Position numbers and translations under genes: made by a program
Shown here: one piece after another, positions 31,687 to 41,647 of the stretch
Layout of the letters: each line of letters starts with the position of its first letter
Numbering within the stretch: position 1 is the stretch's first letter
Origin: Capronia americana
Taxonomy: Eukaryota > Ascomycota > Eurotiomycetes > Chaetothyriales > Herpotrichiellaceae
Assembly: GCA_016110215.1 (NCBI GenBank)
Contig: JADWQD010000005.1
Location: 2,046,001 to 2,110,000 of the forward strand
DNA length: 64,000 nt
Direction: 5' to 3'
Notes under the pieces: model-generated
What the model saw: the letters and a program-made list of their open reading frames with translations, nothing else
Database searches by the model: none
Told to the model about the DNA's origin: nothing

Positions 31687-32128
31687 GTCTAAGTCAATTC
31701 TGAGAAGCACTTGTTGATTGACTCGGCTCGAAAGGCTGAGAATGGGCTCACTTGTCCCAGAAGTTCTCGAGAAATATGGAGTCCGTAGAGTTCTTATGCC
31801 TGGGTGAGAGATGATGTTTTTGCCGACATTGTTTCAACTATGATGCAGCTGGATAAACATACCACCGCCGTTACGAACAGAGAGTCTGTATCAACCAGTT
31901 CAAAGGGAGAGTCAATTTGGATGCGCTGGCGAGGCAAGTAAGGCAGGCGATGAAACGGCTGAAGTTGCCTACTGAGGTTGCACCTGATTGGCGTTGGCCG
32001 GGACACTAAATTCGGGCGAGCTAGGCACGGCGTCATCCTGGGTGAGGCGCAAGCAGTTTTCGCATTGATTCTTGGCGAGAAAGTTGGGGTCGGCCTTGGA
32101 CGGCTTGTCCCTGCGCAGCTCTCTTCCC
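31687..32128. other. Divergent promoter, NACHT gene / mitochondrial IF3
   Basis: About 440 bp between divergent starts. No coding region of its own is seen, although the IF3 frame stays open for some codons upstream of its first ATG. Confidence 0.4.
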
Positions 32129-32851
32129 ATGACCTACCTCCTTCCCTGCCATCGACCTTCTTGGATGCGGCGGTCTCTCGTGCTTCGAGTTGCCCGGCCA
32201 CTGCTGCGGACTGCGGCGCCGGCATCTTCTCGAAGATGCTTTACCACGACTCCTAGACTTGCAATCGACCAGCGACGAGTTGCAGGCAAGATTCAAATCA
32301 AGACCATCGACGACAAGATCGCCGAATTCCCACTCAACGAGAAGATCGCAGCACTTAAAGTCAAGGTCAAAACTCCAGGCGCACCGCTGTCAGAGCCTCA
32401 ATGGCTTGACCAGCTGCTCGACTCGATCGACCGCTCCAATCAATATGTGCTACAAATGAACAAGCCAGACGATGGCCAGATGCCGATTGTCCAAGTCGTC
32501 ACGCGCATGGAGCTGATTCAGAAGATCAACCGCTCAGAAGACCAGAAGCGCAACCAGAAGCGGCTGGAGAAAGAGAAGAGGCCGAAACAACTGGAGCTGA
32601 ACTGGGCTATTAGTGCCAACGATCTGCAGCTGAAGATGAAGCAAATGCAGGAGTTTCTCAAGAAGGGGAAAAAGGTGGAGCTTTTGCTCGCAAACAAACG
32701 GCACCAGAGGAAAGCTTCGCCGGAAGAAGCGCAGGCTCTGCTGCAGGCCGTCAGAGAGAAGATCGACGAAGTTGGCGCTGCTGAAACTGTTCCCATGGAG
32801 GGGGCCATTCTCAAGCAAGCTATCCTGACAGTCAAAATGCGTGGGACCTGA
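32129..32851 (+). CDS. Mitochondrial translation initiation factor IF3
   Basis: Single exon, 240 residues from the first ATG; a second in-frame ATG at 32165 (MRRSLVLRVARPLLRT) would also start a good mitochondrial presequence and may be the true start. After the presequence, PASSRRCFTTTPRLA marks a likely cleavage zone. The C-terminal half has the IF3 signature: KQLELNWAISANDLQLKMKQ and FLKKGKKVELLLA, the strand-helix pair that binds the small ribosomal subunit. The N-terminal IF3 domain is weak, as in many fungal proteins. It acts in the mitochondrial matrix to keep small subunits free and to proofread initiation. The basic, Glu/Lys-rich linker KRNQKRLEKEKR is typical. Confidence 0.85.
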   Translation: MTYLLPCHRPSWMRRSLVLRVARPLLRTAAPASSRRCFTTTPRLAIDQRRVAGKIQIKTIDDKIAEFPLNEKIAALKVKVKTPGAPLSEPQWLDQLLDSIDRSNQYVLQMNKPDDGQMPIVQVVTRMELIQKINRSEDQKRNQKRLEKEKRPKQLELNWAISANDLQLKMKQMQEFLKKGKKVELLLANKRHQRKASPEEAQALLQAVREKIDEVGAAETVPMEGAILKQAILTVKMRGT

Positions 32852-33220
32852 ACATCGCGTCACGAAGACGTATGACATTGTAGTTCCGGCGATGCATGGA
32901 TATCTTTGTCATAGTCCGACCGCGCATCTTGCAAATATGTGGTCGCGTCAGCCTGGAAACGTTGATCCAACGTTATCCAGCAATGCCGCTCGGATACCTG
33001 CTCCGGAACATTGAGTCCTCGCAGTATGGACTGCACGCATCATCTTCAAGAGCCGCCGAGAGCATTATAGCTGCACTAAAATGACCGCCGCCGACTCAGG
33101 AACGGCAGGACATGATGGTGGCCGAGGCAGATTGTACAATGCACAATGAGAACGGCTCGAGTCATGTCTGGATATGGCAAAATCGTCAATTCGTTCGAAT
33201 ACTTGTACATATGTATGCTC
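32852..33220. other. Convergent spacer, nothing seen
   Basis: About 370 bp between the stop codons of IF3 and the zinc transporter gene. No gene or repeat is recognised. Confidence 0.4.
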
Positions 33221-34726
33221 TCAAGCTGTCACCACCCAGCTAGACGGACTCATGAAATGGCTGTGGCTGGCACTCATTGCTGTCTCGACTTCGATCTTAA
33301 ATTGTACACTCACTTCCCATTTATGCCCACTGCTTCCCAGTCCATATCCGCCACTGAGCTTGTTGCGGACGATGCTCGTAATCTTCTCCCTGAGCTTGAG
33401 GAGGCTCTCTTCGCTGCCAACCACCCGCAGTCGCAGGTTCGCCATGCCCGTCCCGTAATGGGCTTGCCAGAACTTGGCTTGCTCGACCGCTCGCACCAAG
33501 GGATCTGACTCGATTGCTTTCACAACTTCGGACAAGTCGGCGTTGGATTTTGAAGGTAGCGACATGAGCAGCATGGAGCCGACGTTGCGACCGAGGTGGA
33601 AGCCTAGGAAGAGCATCGAGAAGGCGATGCTCAACGAGACTACTTTGTCCACCCATTCGTAGGTATGTAGGTCCAGAAGGGGGAGCAGGATTACAGTTGC
33701 GGAGCAGGAGAGGGTCAGAAAGTGGGAGGGATTGCTGAGAAGAGAAGGGAGGTTTTCCATGGCGGCGAACCGCATCGCCTTGCCAATTCGCGCATGGTTC
33801 TGGAGGCCGACTGCTGATATTAGTGTGGCGACCAATGCTAGGATGGCGGTCAAGTCCACTGTCCCAGCTGTAATTTGTTCGTGGGTATGGGGGTGGTGAG
33901 GTTCATGCCCGATGCCTTCCAGCGCGTGTTTCGCATTGTGTGAAATCAGGTCGAAGCCAAAGAAGATCAATAGCACCGACAACGCAAACCCTGCAATGAC
34001 TTCCATGCGCTGCAGACCAAAAGGATGTCGAACACTGGATCGACCCCATACCTCAAAGTTCGACAACACCTCGACGAAGACACATAACAGAGCGCCTAGT
34101 GAGTCGTAGAATATCAGATGCGATAGTGCTTCCATCGCCGAAGAGCCATGCGAGTTCGACGCCGTGTACCCTGCAACAGCCATGTGACATATGCTCCAGT
34201 AGAACCGCACCTTTTGATCCTTCGTCATGCTTGCTCGACACTCCGCAAAAGTCGGGATGGGCAGAGAGTTTGGAAGGGCTAACGGCGGTCGAGGAGGTGG
34301 TTCAAGGAAGATTTGGTGCGAGACACTGCTATGCTTGTACTTATGGCCTCGTCTCTGACCAATATTCTGCTTGCGCGCGGGAGACAAGTCAGCAATCTTG
34401 CGATGCACCGGGGGAGTCAAGAGAATCCTGGGAGGTCCACGAACAGATTTGATCACAGGGGATTTTGCCAGCGCCGAAGGCTGGAAGTTGAACGGGCCTG
34501 CTCCATTGAGGTTCCCACCTGTACTCTGCCTTTCCGGCGTCGAGGGTGAGAAATACGAGGCTCCGGTCGAGGGCATATGCTCAGACTCATACTGGTGCGG
34601 CGAGAGGGTGTTCGGGTCAAATGGCGCGAGTGGATCGAATACTGGGAGTTTCTGAGGGGAGGACGGTTCCTCAGGGGGTGGTGTCGGCGTTCGAGGAGGA
34701 AGGGGTATGGGCATTGTGTTCGCCAT
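33221..34726 (-). CDS. Zinc transporter of the CDF family, Zrg17-like
   Basis: Single exon, 501 residues. A long Pro/Ser-rich cytosolic N-terminus (about residues 1-150, with PLPPRTPTPPPEEPSSP) is followed by six hydrophobic segments, beginning VRFYWSICHMAVAGYTASNSHGSSAMEAL and including LGALLCVFVEVLSNF and VIAGFALSVLLIFFGFDLISHNAKHAL. The histidine-rich GHEPHHPHTHE loop is characteristic. A soluble C-terminal domain carries RAVEQAKFWQAHYGTGMANLRLRV. The domain order matches yeast Zrg17, which pairs with Msc2 to move zinc into the ER. The usual HxxxD zinc-site residues of CDF proteins are not obvious here, consistent with a Zrg17-type partner subunit. It is transcribed divergently from Dsc1. 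Confidence 0.82.
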   Translation of the reverse strand: MANTMPIPLPPRTPTPPPEEPSSPQKLPVFDPLAPFDPNTLSPHQYESEHMPSTGASYFSPSTPERQSTGGNLNGAGPFNFQPSALAKSPVIKSVRGPPRILLTPPVHRKIADLSPARKQNIGQRRGHKYKHSSVSHQIFLEPPPRPPLALPNSLPIPTFAECRASMTKDQKVRFYWSICHMAVAGYTASNSHGSSAMEALSHLIFYDSLGALLCVFVEVLSNFEVWGRSSVRHPFGLQRMEVIAGFALSVLLIFFGFDLISHNAKHALEGIGHEPHHPHTHEQITAGTVDLTAILALVATLISAVGLQNHARIGKAMRFAAMENLPSLLSNPSHFLTLSCSATVILLPLLDLHTYEWVDKVVSLSIAFSMLFLGFHLGRNVGSMLLMSLPSKSNADLSEVVKAIESDPLVRAVEQAKFWQAHYGTGMANLRLRVVGSEESLLKLREKITSIVRNKLSGGYGLGSSGHKWEVSVQFKIEVETAMSASHSHFMSPSSWVVTA

Positions 34727-35037
34727 GGCGGGTGATTACCCAGTGTAGGGCAAACAGCCTAAACCCGCGCTGGAATACGAGATGGTGTCTCTGCCTCGAA
34801 TGAGTGTTATGTACAAGTACATGTCGCGTGGGTTCGGTTGACTGTCAGATGAACAGGTGGGTGACAGGGGGTAGGACGAGGGGGAGACGTGATGCGCCGG
34901 TTTGCGGAGAAAGTAATTTTCCGTTTGTCGCCAAAACGGGCTTCGATTTGGTCTGTAAATCAGCAGCGTTCCGACTCAATCTCGTATCATATCATCGATA
35001 TCTCTGCGATGAGTCGCAGAAAGGTTCTATTCAGTGG
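34727..35037. other. Divergent promoter, zinc transporter / Dsc1
   Basis: About 310 bp between divergent starts. The Dsc1 frame is open through most of it, so a longer N-terminus is possible in principle; the signal-peptide start at 35038 is preferred. Confidence 0.4.
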
Positions 35038-37287
35038 ATGGAGGGTCCACGAGTTGTACTGCTGATAGTGTTGCTGCTCTTTATCTTCCTAACCCCAGAA
35101 CAACCTGCGCGACGATTCCGACAATACGAGGCGGACGCGATCGAAGAACAACATCAGGCAGAAGCAGATGTGTTGGCAAACTCGTCATACGGCCAACTCA
35201 ACCCCAACTCTAATAGCTGGCTGAACCTCACCGGTTTTCGAGAGACTGACGGCTATCAATGGGACTCTCTGGCCCTAGCGCAACAGCTCAGTCGGAGCCA
35301 GTTCGAAACCAACTGGAAAGGAATCGATCCAACTGCAGACTTGCCGATTTACAATCGAGTCACTGGCGAACTTCGAGGCCAGTTTCTCAAAAATGACATC
35401 CCAGGCGTCTCGCCCGTGCTCAACCTGACAGCCGTAGATCCGAAGAAAGACTACCTCACTGGCTGGTTTGAGAGGAATGTGACTGAAAAGGAAGGGGAAG
35501 TCAGTCTATCGCTGTATGACTCTCAAGATCGACCGAGTCATGAAGCCGCTGCTATCAAAGCAGAAGTCACCCTCTGGACAGATTCATCTCCTGGAAATGG
35601 CTGGCAAGCAAGATTGCAAGGAGTCCATTTCCCTTCCGGCATGATCCTCATGTCTACTACCAGTTCCAAATTCGATTCCTTACCAGCCATCCCTCACTTC
35701 GCACCGGACGCTACCTCCTTCAACCTATCAATACCTGTCATGAACGAGACTGTGCACAGTAACTGGGAGAAAGTCTTTGATGACGGGGCCGATGGACTAG
35801 CCTTCGCCCCTCAGTGTGAACTCGTCGTCTGGATGCAGCCGATCCCATATCGCTTTCAAGATACCGACAATATCAGAGCAACCGACTTCATACATCGAGT
35901 CGAGCAAGAGCTCCTTCGGCCGGAGGGCGCTCCAATTGGTCAACCTCCGTTGCTCACCTACTCGGCTGTCATCTTCTCGCCCGACTGTGGCTACATTTTG
36001 CTATCCCCGACAATCTCTGGACCCAAGATCGAGGCGTATTGGAGCCTCGCTCAGCGTCTGCTTTTCGCATTTGTGCTGTCCATTGGGCTGCAAATTGCAC
36101 TTCTTAAACGACAAATGGAGAAAGCCGCCACTCCCTCAACCCGAAGTCGCATTGCCTACCAGAGTATTGTCATTGCCGCACTAGGAGATGGCCTCCTTCT
36201 TTTCGCTCTTATTGCTCTCCTCATGGTAGACGCGTCGGCTTTTCTGATGGTCGCGGCAGCCGCATATCTCTCCTGCATCCACGTTGCCTTTTTGGAGGTG
36301 AAATTCGTCTTCGATATCTGGACAGTCCAGGTCGGCGACCCTCAGCGCGCCGACCAAGCGCGACAGCAGCGAACGGCTCCAGCTGCAACACCGACGCCGG
36401 CACCCCTTTCCGCCGCCGGACCAACACCCACTCCCACAAGCACAGACGGTACAGTCGGCCTACCACTCCCAGTCACGGCTCCGCGACCCGGAGGTGCGAC
36501 ACCCGTCATCCTCCCATCCGATCAGGGCAATCTGGTGCCTGCCGAAGTCGCCAGTCCCCGCGCATCTTTTGCCGCCATCTACAGCAGGTTCTACTTCTCG
36601 CTTGTCCTGCTCATGTTCTTCTCACTCTGGGCGATGTCATGGCCCCGGAGCCTGCGATCTGGCTACGCCAATCTCCTGGTATTCTGCTACTTCTCGTTCT
36701 GGTGGCCGCAGATATACCGCAACACGATGCGCAACTGCCGCAAGGCTCTAAGCTGGGAGTATGTTGTAGGGACAAGCATCCTTCGCGCGGTGCCCATCCT
36801 GTACTGGTACTTTGAAGACCGAAACATTCTCTCCATCGACACCAGTCCGAGCACGGCGCTTGTGCTACTGGCCTGGCTGTGGCTGCAAGTCGTGATTCTT
36901 CTCAGCCAACACCTTCTTGGCCCACGTCTTCTGGTCCGTGATTCCTGGTGCCCGCCCGCCTACGACTACCATCCTCTCCTCCGCGAAGACGACGTCGAAG
37001 CCTCGGGCATGTCTATCGGCCTGTTGGCCTCGGCATCAGAAGCCAAAGACCAGGACGACAAGACGCGGAAAGTGTTCGACTGCGCCATCTGCATGAACGA
37101 GATCGATGTCCCTGTCTTGTCCAAGGCAGATCATGCGCTTGGCAGAGGCACGGGGACGGCATGGCTGGAGCAGAGAAATTACATGGTCACTCCGTGCCGG
37201 CACATTTTCCATGCTGATTGTCTGGAGGGCTGGATGAATCTCAGGCTCGTTTGCCCTGTCTGCAGGGAAGCGTTGCCTCCGTTGTAG
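35038..37287 (+). CDS. dsc1: RING E3 ligase of the Dsc/Tul1 complex
   Basis: Single exon, 749 residues from the ATG at 35038, chosen because it opens a signal sequence (VVLLIVLLLFIFL). A luminal domain with several N-glycosylation sites (NLT, NSS) fills about residues 25-330. Multiple membrane helices follow (for example LLFAFVLSIGLQIALL and FYFSLVLLMFFSLWAMSW), interrupted by a Pro/Thr-rich loop. The C-terminal RING-H2 begins CAICMNEI and ends PCRHIFHADCLEGW...CPVCR. This matches Dsc1/Tul1, the catalytic subunit of the Golgi-ER Dsc ubiquitin ligase that activates SREBP by cleavage in fungi and removes misfolded membrane proteins. The in-frame upstream extension (34804-35037) lacks features and is probably untranslated. 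Confidence 0.92.
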   Translation: MEGPRVVLLIVLLLFIFLTPEQPARRFRQYEADAIEEQHQAEADVLANSSYGQLNPNSNSWLNLTGFRETDGYQWDSLALAQQLSRSQFETNWKGIDPTADLPIYNRVTGELRGQFLKNDIPGVSPVLNLTAVDPKKDYLTGWFERNVTEKEGEVSLSLYDSQDRPSHEAAAIKAEVTLWTDSSPGNGWQARLQGVHFPSGMILMSTTSSKFDSLPAIPHFAPDATSFNLSIPVMNETVHSNWEKVFDDGADGLAFAPQCELVVWMQPIPYRFQDTDNIRATDFIHRVEQELLRPEGAPIGQPPLLTYSAVIFSPDCGYILLSPTISGPKIEAYWSLAQRLLFAFVLSIGLQIALLKRQMEKAATPSTRSRIAYQSIVIAALGDGLLLFALIALLMVDASAFLMVAAAAYLSCIHVAFLEVKFVFDIWTVQVGDPQRADQARQQRTAPAATPTPAPLSAAGPTPTPTSTDGTVGLPLPVTAPRPGGATPVILPSDQGNLVPAEVASPRASFAAIYSRFYFSLVLLMFFSLWAMSWPRSLRSGYANLLVFCYFSFWWPQIYRNTMRNCRKALSWEYVVGTSILRAVPILYWYFEDRNILSIDTSPSTALVLLAWLWLQVVILLSQHLLGPRLLVRDSWCPPAYDYHPLLREDDVEASGMSIGLLASASEAKDQDDKTRKVFDCAICMNEIDVPVLSKADHALGRGTGTAWLEQRNYMVTPCRHIFHADCLEGWMNLRLVCPVCREALPPL

Positions 37288-37464
37288 GACGGAAGAAATG
37301 TACATTGATAACAATAAACTTCTCCATTTAAGCGGGACATTTTCCATTAACTCCGCTCACGCTATACGCTTTGCCGTAGACGGGACTCCATGCAAACGTC
37401 CTATGCTAGCCTGGGAAGCTTATAAGCTTGCTAATAATGGGAGATGCCAACCGACTCCTCGCCC

Positions 37465-39939
37465 TCATTGGACAACCACGAGATCGTCCGCTAAACGAAT
37501 GTCTCTGGAACTGAAGCCCACGTTGACCCTGATGGTTCCACTGGCAATCACCCACTCCTGCATATTGACGTCCCAGTAGCTCAGGTCCCTTCTCGTCAGT
37601 GGGAAATTAACCGTTTGCGATTGGCCCGGCTGAAGGCTGATCTTGTCGAAGCCGCGCAATACGTTCTTCGGCGTGGGGATGGAGTTGGCTATTTGCGGCA
37701 AGGCAAGATACACTTGTGGGACAGTCGCGCCGGCGACATCGCCCGTGTTCATGATTGTGATATTGACGGTGTAGAGGACCTGCCAGAGCGTGGGGTTTCC
37801 TCCCGGCACGATTGGCACTGCGTCCGGCAATGGATTGATCACCAGGCTTGGAACCGTGGGCTCAATGTCAAGGTTGGACATGTCGAACGTGGTATATGAC
37901 ATGCCGAACCCGAACTCATACAGCACGGTCTGGTTGTAGTAGTCGAAGTGGCGGTAGTCAATCAGGAGCGCCTCGGTGAAATTGGATTGCCACGCGTTCG
38001 GGTCTTCAGTCTCCTGCAGCTCGGTCGAGTTGGTGATGTCGGCGAAGCTGTAGTCGCTTTCATTCAGAGCGATGGTGTAGGGAAGTTTCCCGCTCGGGTT
38101 GACAGCGCCGTACAGGACATCGACGATTGAGTTGCCGGACTCTTGACCTGGAAGGTGCGCTGCGAGAATAGCCGTCACGTTCGGGTTACTTGCCCATGGC
38201 ATGACGTTCAGACCCGCTGAGTGAGTGATGACAATCGTGTTGTTGCAGCTCGCTGCCACGGAGTTCACGACGGCGGTGCTATTCCAATTCGCCTCCAGCG
38301 ACACTCGATCCGATCCCTCTGACGCCCAGGACTTGAGAAATACGAGGCACACTTCCGGTACTGGTGCGATCGTGCGCAGTGCGCCTGGTTGAGTGATCAG
38401 GGTGTTGTTGAGAATGTACTGGACGAGAGTGCCGTCTTGAGCTGTTCGGGCTTTGATCGCTTCGAGCGGAGTGACGAGGTATGAGAGCCGCCCGGCCCCG
38501 CTGCCACCGGCAACGGGAAGGGTGCCATACTCTGGAAAAAGCAATTAGCAAGACAGCACAAAACGGGAAAGCCCAGTGATCCTCTTACCGTAGCCCTGGG
38601 ACTGCTGGAATGGAGCTCCTGAGAAATACAATCCGTCAACCACGTCGCCAGCATCGTTTCCGAACACACCAATCGTGCTCGGTGCTTTCAAAGGCAGTGT
38701 ATTGTTCGTGTTCTTCAACAACACAGTCCCAGCGGCGCCAAGTTCCCGGATCAACTGAGCGTGGTTATCTCGCACGTCGACGTTTGAGGCACCCAATGTG
38801 AACGAATACTGGTACGGCGGGTATTTCGAGTTGAGGGTTGGCTCGTATCCGTCGATTGGCGGGTACTCAGTCTGGCTGAGGTAGAAGTAAGGAGTCATGA
38901 TTCGCCTTACCATATCATCAACTCGGTCCTGACTGAGAGACCCGTTGTTAACCGCCTGGGTAACGTTGCTGCCGAAAAATGAGACATTCTGGAATCCGCT
39001 TATGGGTCCTGCAGCAGTCAGGATTTTGTCAATATTGATGGAAAATGTAAACTCACCTGGCATATCCATATCCAGACCAGCATTAATGGCATCGACGCCG
39101 GCATGAGTCGCCTGCCAGTCCGACACGACATAACCTTGGAAACCCAGTTCCGTCTTGAGCAGGCCGTTGAGGGTCTTGGAGTTTTGGCAACCATAAGATC
39201 CGTTGAGCCTATTGTAGGAGCACATGATGGAAGCGGTACCAGCGCGAACACCATTGGCAAACGGCCAGAGATATAGCTCGTGCATAGTGCGGTCATCGAT
39301 ATTTGAGGATACCGCTTCTATGGTGGTGCCATTGGCTGACTTGTCGGGGTTCCGCTGCGTCTCTTGCTCGTTGCCAATATAATGCTTGAGGGATGTCTGA
39401 ACGCCGGCTTGCTGCATTCCCCAAATTGTCTGCTCCGCCGCCACGCCTGTCAGGTATGGGTCAGGAGAGAAGCCTTCCCATACGCGTCCACCGTAGCCCG
39501 AGCGGCCCAGAGGTCCGACAACCGGGCCGAGGGCAACATGACTGCCTTTGCCTTTGAATTCCGCGCCCATGTATAGGCCGCGCGCGAAGATGAGACCTCT
39601 ATCCCAGGACGACGCCGCTGTCAGACCCGCTGGGAAGACCGATGCATACGTCGCCTGTCGAATGGCTAGAGGCCCGTCCTGCATGCAGATTCCGTCAAAG
39701 CCGATGCGCGGGATACCGCCGATGTTGCCAACACAGGGGCCAGAGGTTCCGGTCACCATCTGAGATTTCTCTTCCAGTGTTAGATTGGAAACAAATGCTT
39801 CTGCTTGCGCGAATGCTGCTTCCCAGCCGATTCCAGCGGTAGGAGGGCTGGGGTAGACTGGAGGTGAACTACCATAGTCCTGGGCCGCGCTCTGAGCTAT
39901 CACGGCTAGCAAACCTGACCACAGAGCGAGGAGTGTCAT
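37465..39939 (-). CDS. Beta-glucosidase, glycoside hydrolase family 3
   Basis: Two exons (39939-38589 and 38531-37465) give 805 residues. A signal peptide (MTLLALWSGLLAVIAQSAAQ) is followed by the GH3 barrel with SGPCVGN, FDGICMQDGP, KHYIGNEQE (about 185-193) and the nucleophile aspartate in GYVVSDWQATHAG (Asp about 274). The (alpha/beta)6 domain has GAAGTVLLKN and the C-terminal fibronectin-III-like domain ends with FSSRDIRLADDLVVVQ. Numerous N-glycosylation sites fit secretion. The enzyme releases glucose from cello-oligosaccharides or aryl glucosides outside the cell. The coding frame stays open for about 175 further codons upstream of this ATG; the signal peptide argues that translation starts at 39939. 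Confidence 0.93.
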
Positions 39940-41647
39940 TTTGCCAGTGTTCTCGAAGATTTGCTGGACGTGACTGAATGCATCCCGCAGGCCCATTACC
40001 GTAACTTTATATGTGAGTACTGTGGGGATGAATTCCATTTCCCTGCCGGCGTTGCTGTAGACGGCAATGTACGCCTGGAGTCTTTTACAGAGCCTCGAAA
40101 CAGACCTGCCAATTCGAGGAAGGAGCTGGTGCCAGAAGTCGTCATCTGTCCAATCACCGGCTATGCTGATTCGGTTGATCAACACTCCGACGGGTAGCAC
40201 GAGGACTTCTCGAAGTAACCTCGACAACATGCGGGGAGCCTCCGCGTCTCGAGTGACACGTTGAATGACGTCTCGGGAGGTACTTCTCCATCTCGCAGCG
40301 TTGAAGCGAAGCATCAATAGTCCTTGCGCCTGTGTCATATTCCATGCAACTTGAGTCAAGCACTCTGATTTTGACGGTTTACATTGATCGAGACGTTTCC
40401 GGAGGTCGTCGGAGAGCGTCTCACTCCTGAGTGGCAGCACGAGCAGCGCTCGGCGTAAAGACTCGCATGGCTATTGGCATAAGACGAGTCGCACATTGTG
40501 CTTCGCCAGGATGCGGGGACGTGTCCGACGAGGGATCCTGGGCGCTGGAAGGATATTGAAAACTGCACCCGTGCTTAACAAATGCAACAGTCTTCTCCCA
40601 GCCCTCTGCCTACTCACACAAACGAGGATCGATTCCTCTGACGGACGCTACCCCGCCGCCAAGGACTGAGATCTGGTGAGCGGGTGAATGCTTGTCGTTA
40701 GCTTGTGGAGCTTGTGCATGGATGAAGCGCGCAACCGATCTGCAGAGGGATGCACCGGGCGACTGCGCCGGGTTGTCATGGTTGAAAGGTCGAGAGATGT
40801 CAGGGTCAGGCGACTTCCCCTATGGAGTTGCCTTGAGACAGGCAAAAATAGCTGCCGTGTCGGATGCCGGGCGGCTAAGCATATTTCCAAATGCGTTGCA
40901 TCCAGAATAGGACAATTAGCGACTCCAGAAGCAAGTCCAAAGTCGTCGATGTGATCGCAGATGTGAGAGAAATGTGAGCGGCCATTGCCGGATCCGCGAA
41001 TCTCCAACGGCGGCTGAGAAATTTCCACGCCTCGCTTCTTCGGTAAACACCGAACACGTACCGTGTCACATTCCCGAGCCATTGTGGCAGAGTGAAGTTG
41101 ACCTCTTACCCTCGACATCTCAATGAGGTAGTCATGATGTACACGGTGAGTTCAGTTTCGGGCATCAACTAGCCTGAACCTGGTGTATTCGCTGCAGAGT
41201 CAGAACATGAAGCATGAGGCTTGAAAACACACGCTTGTATTGGGGATCCGATGACTGTGGTGGGCTTGTTCCGAGCCAGGCGTGTTTACCAAAGCCTTCG
41301 CAGCTGTGATGTTGGACGAGGGCGAACCCAAAACTTATATGATTCGAAAGTCCTTGAATGGACCATCCGCAACCTCTTAGTCAGAGTCGCTTCGGAGCTA
41401 ATCTTGCCACAGTCGAGCTCGGTCTTACGAAAAATGGCACTCTGTGAAGACCGGGAGGTGTCAGTCACCAGTACAATAAAACGGTGACCAGATTTATCAC
41501 CATCGTAATTAACAACCAGCACCCCCAGCTGCCTCGTGGACACTCCGCTCTGTACTTATATCTCCACACTCCTTCATCTTCTGCTTCTCCGCGACCACAA
41601 CGACCAGCGCTCAGATCCACAGAAGATCGCCCTCGGATCTTCGCACA
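39940..41647. other. 1.7-kb divergent spacer, GH3 / MOSC fusion gene
   Basis: The first 530 bp are open in the GH3 frame on the minus strand (see findings). A 156-codon minus-strand frame at 40648-41118 has no recognisable motif and a biased Ser/Arg/Thr composition, so it is not called. Nothing else is supported. Confidence 0.4.

Noticed and set aside
34804..35037. Longer N-terminus of Dsc1
   Set aside because: In-frame codons exist, but the signal sequence at 35038 fits the family start.
40648..41118. 156-codon minus-strand frame
   Set aside because: Ser/Arg/Thr bias and no recognisable domain; likely chance frame in a long spacer.
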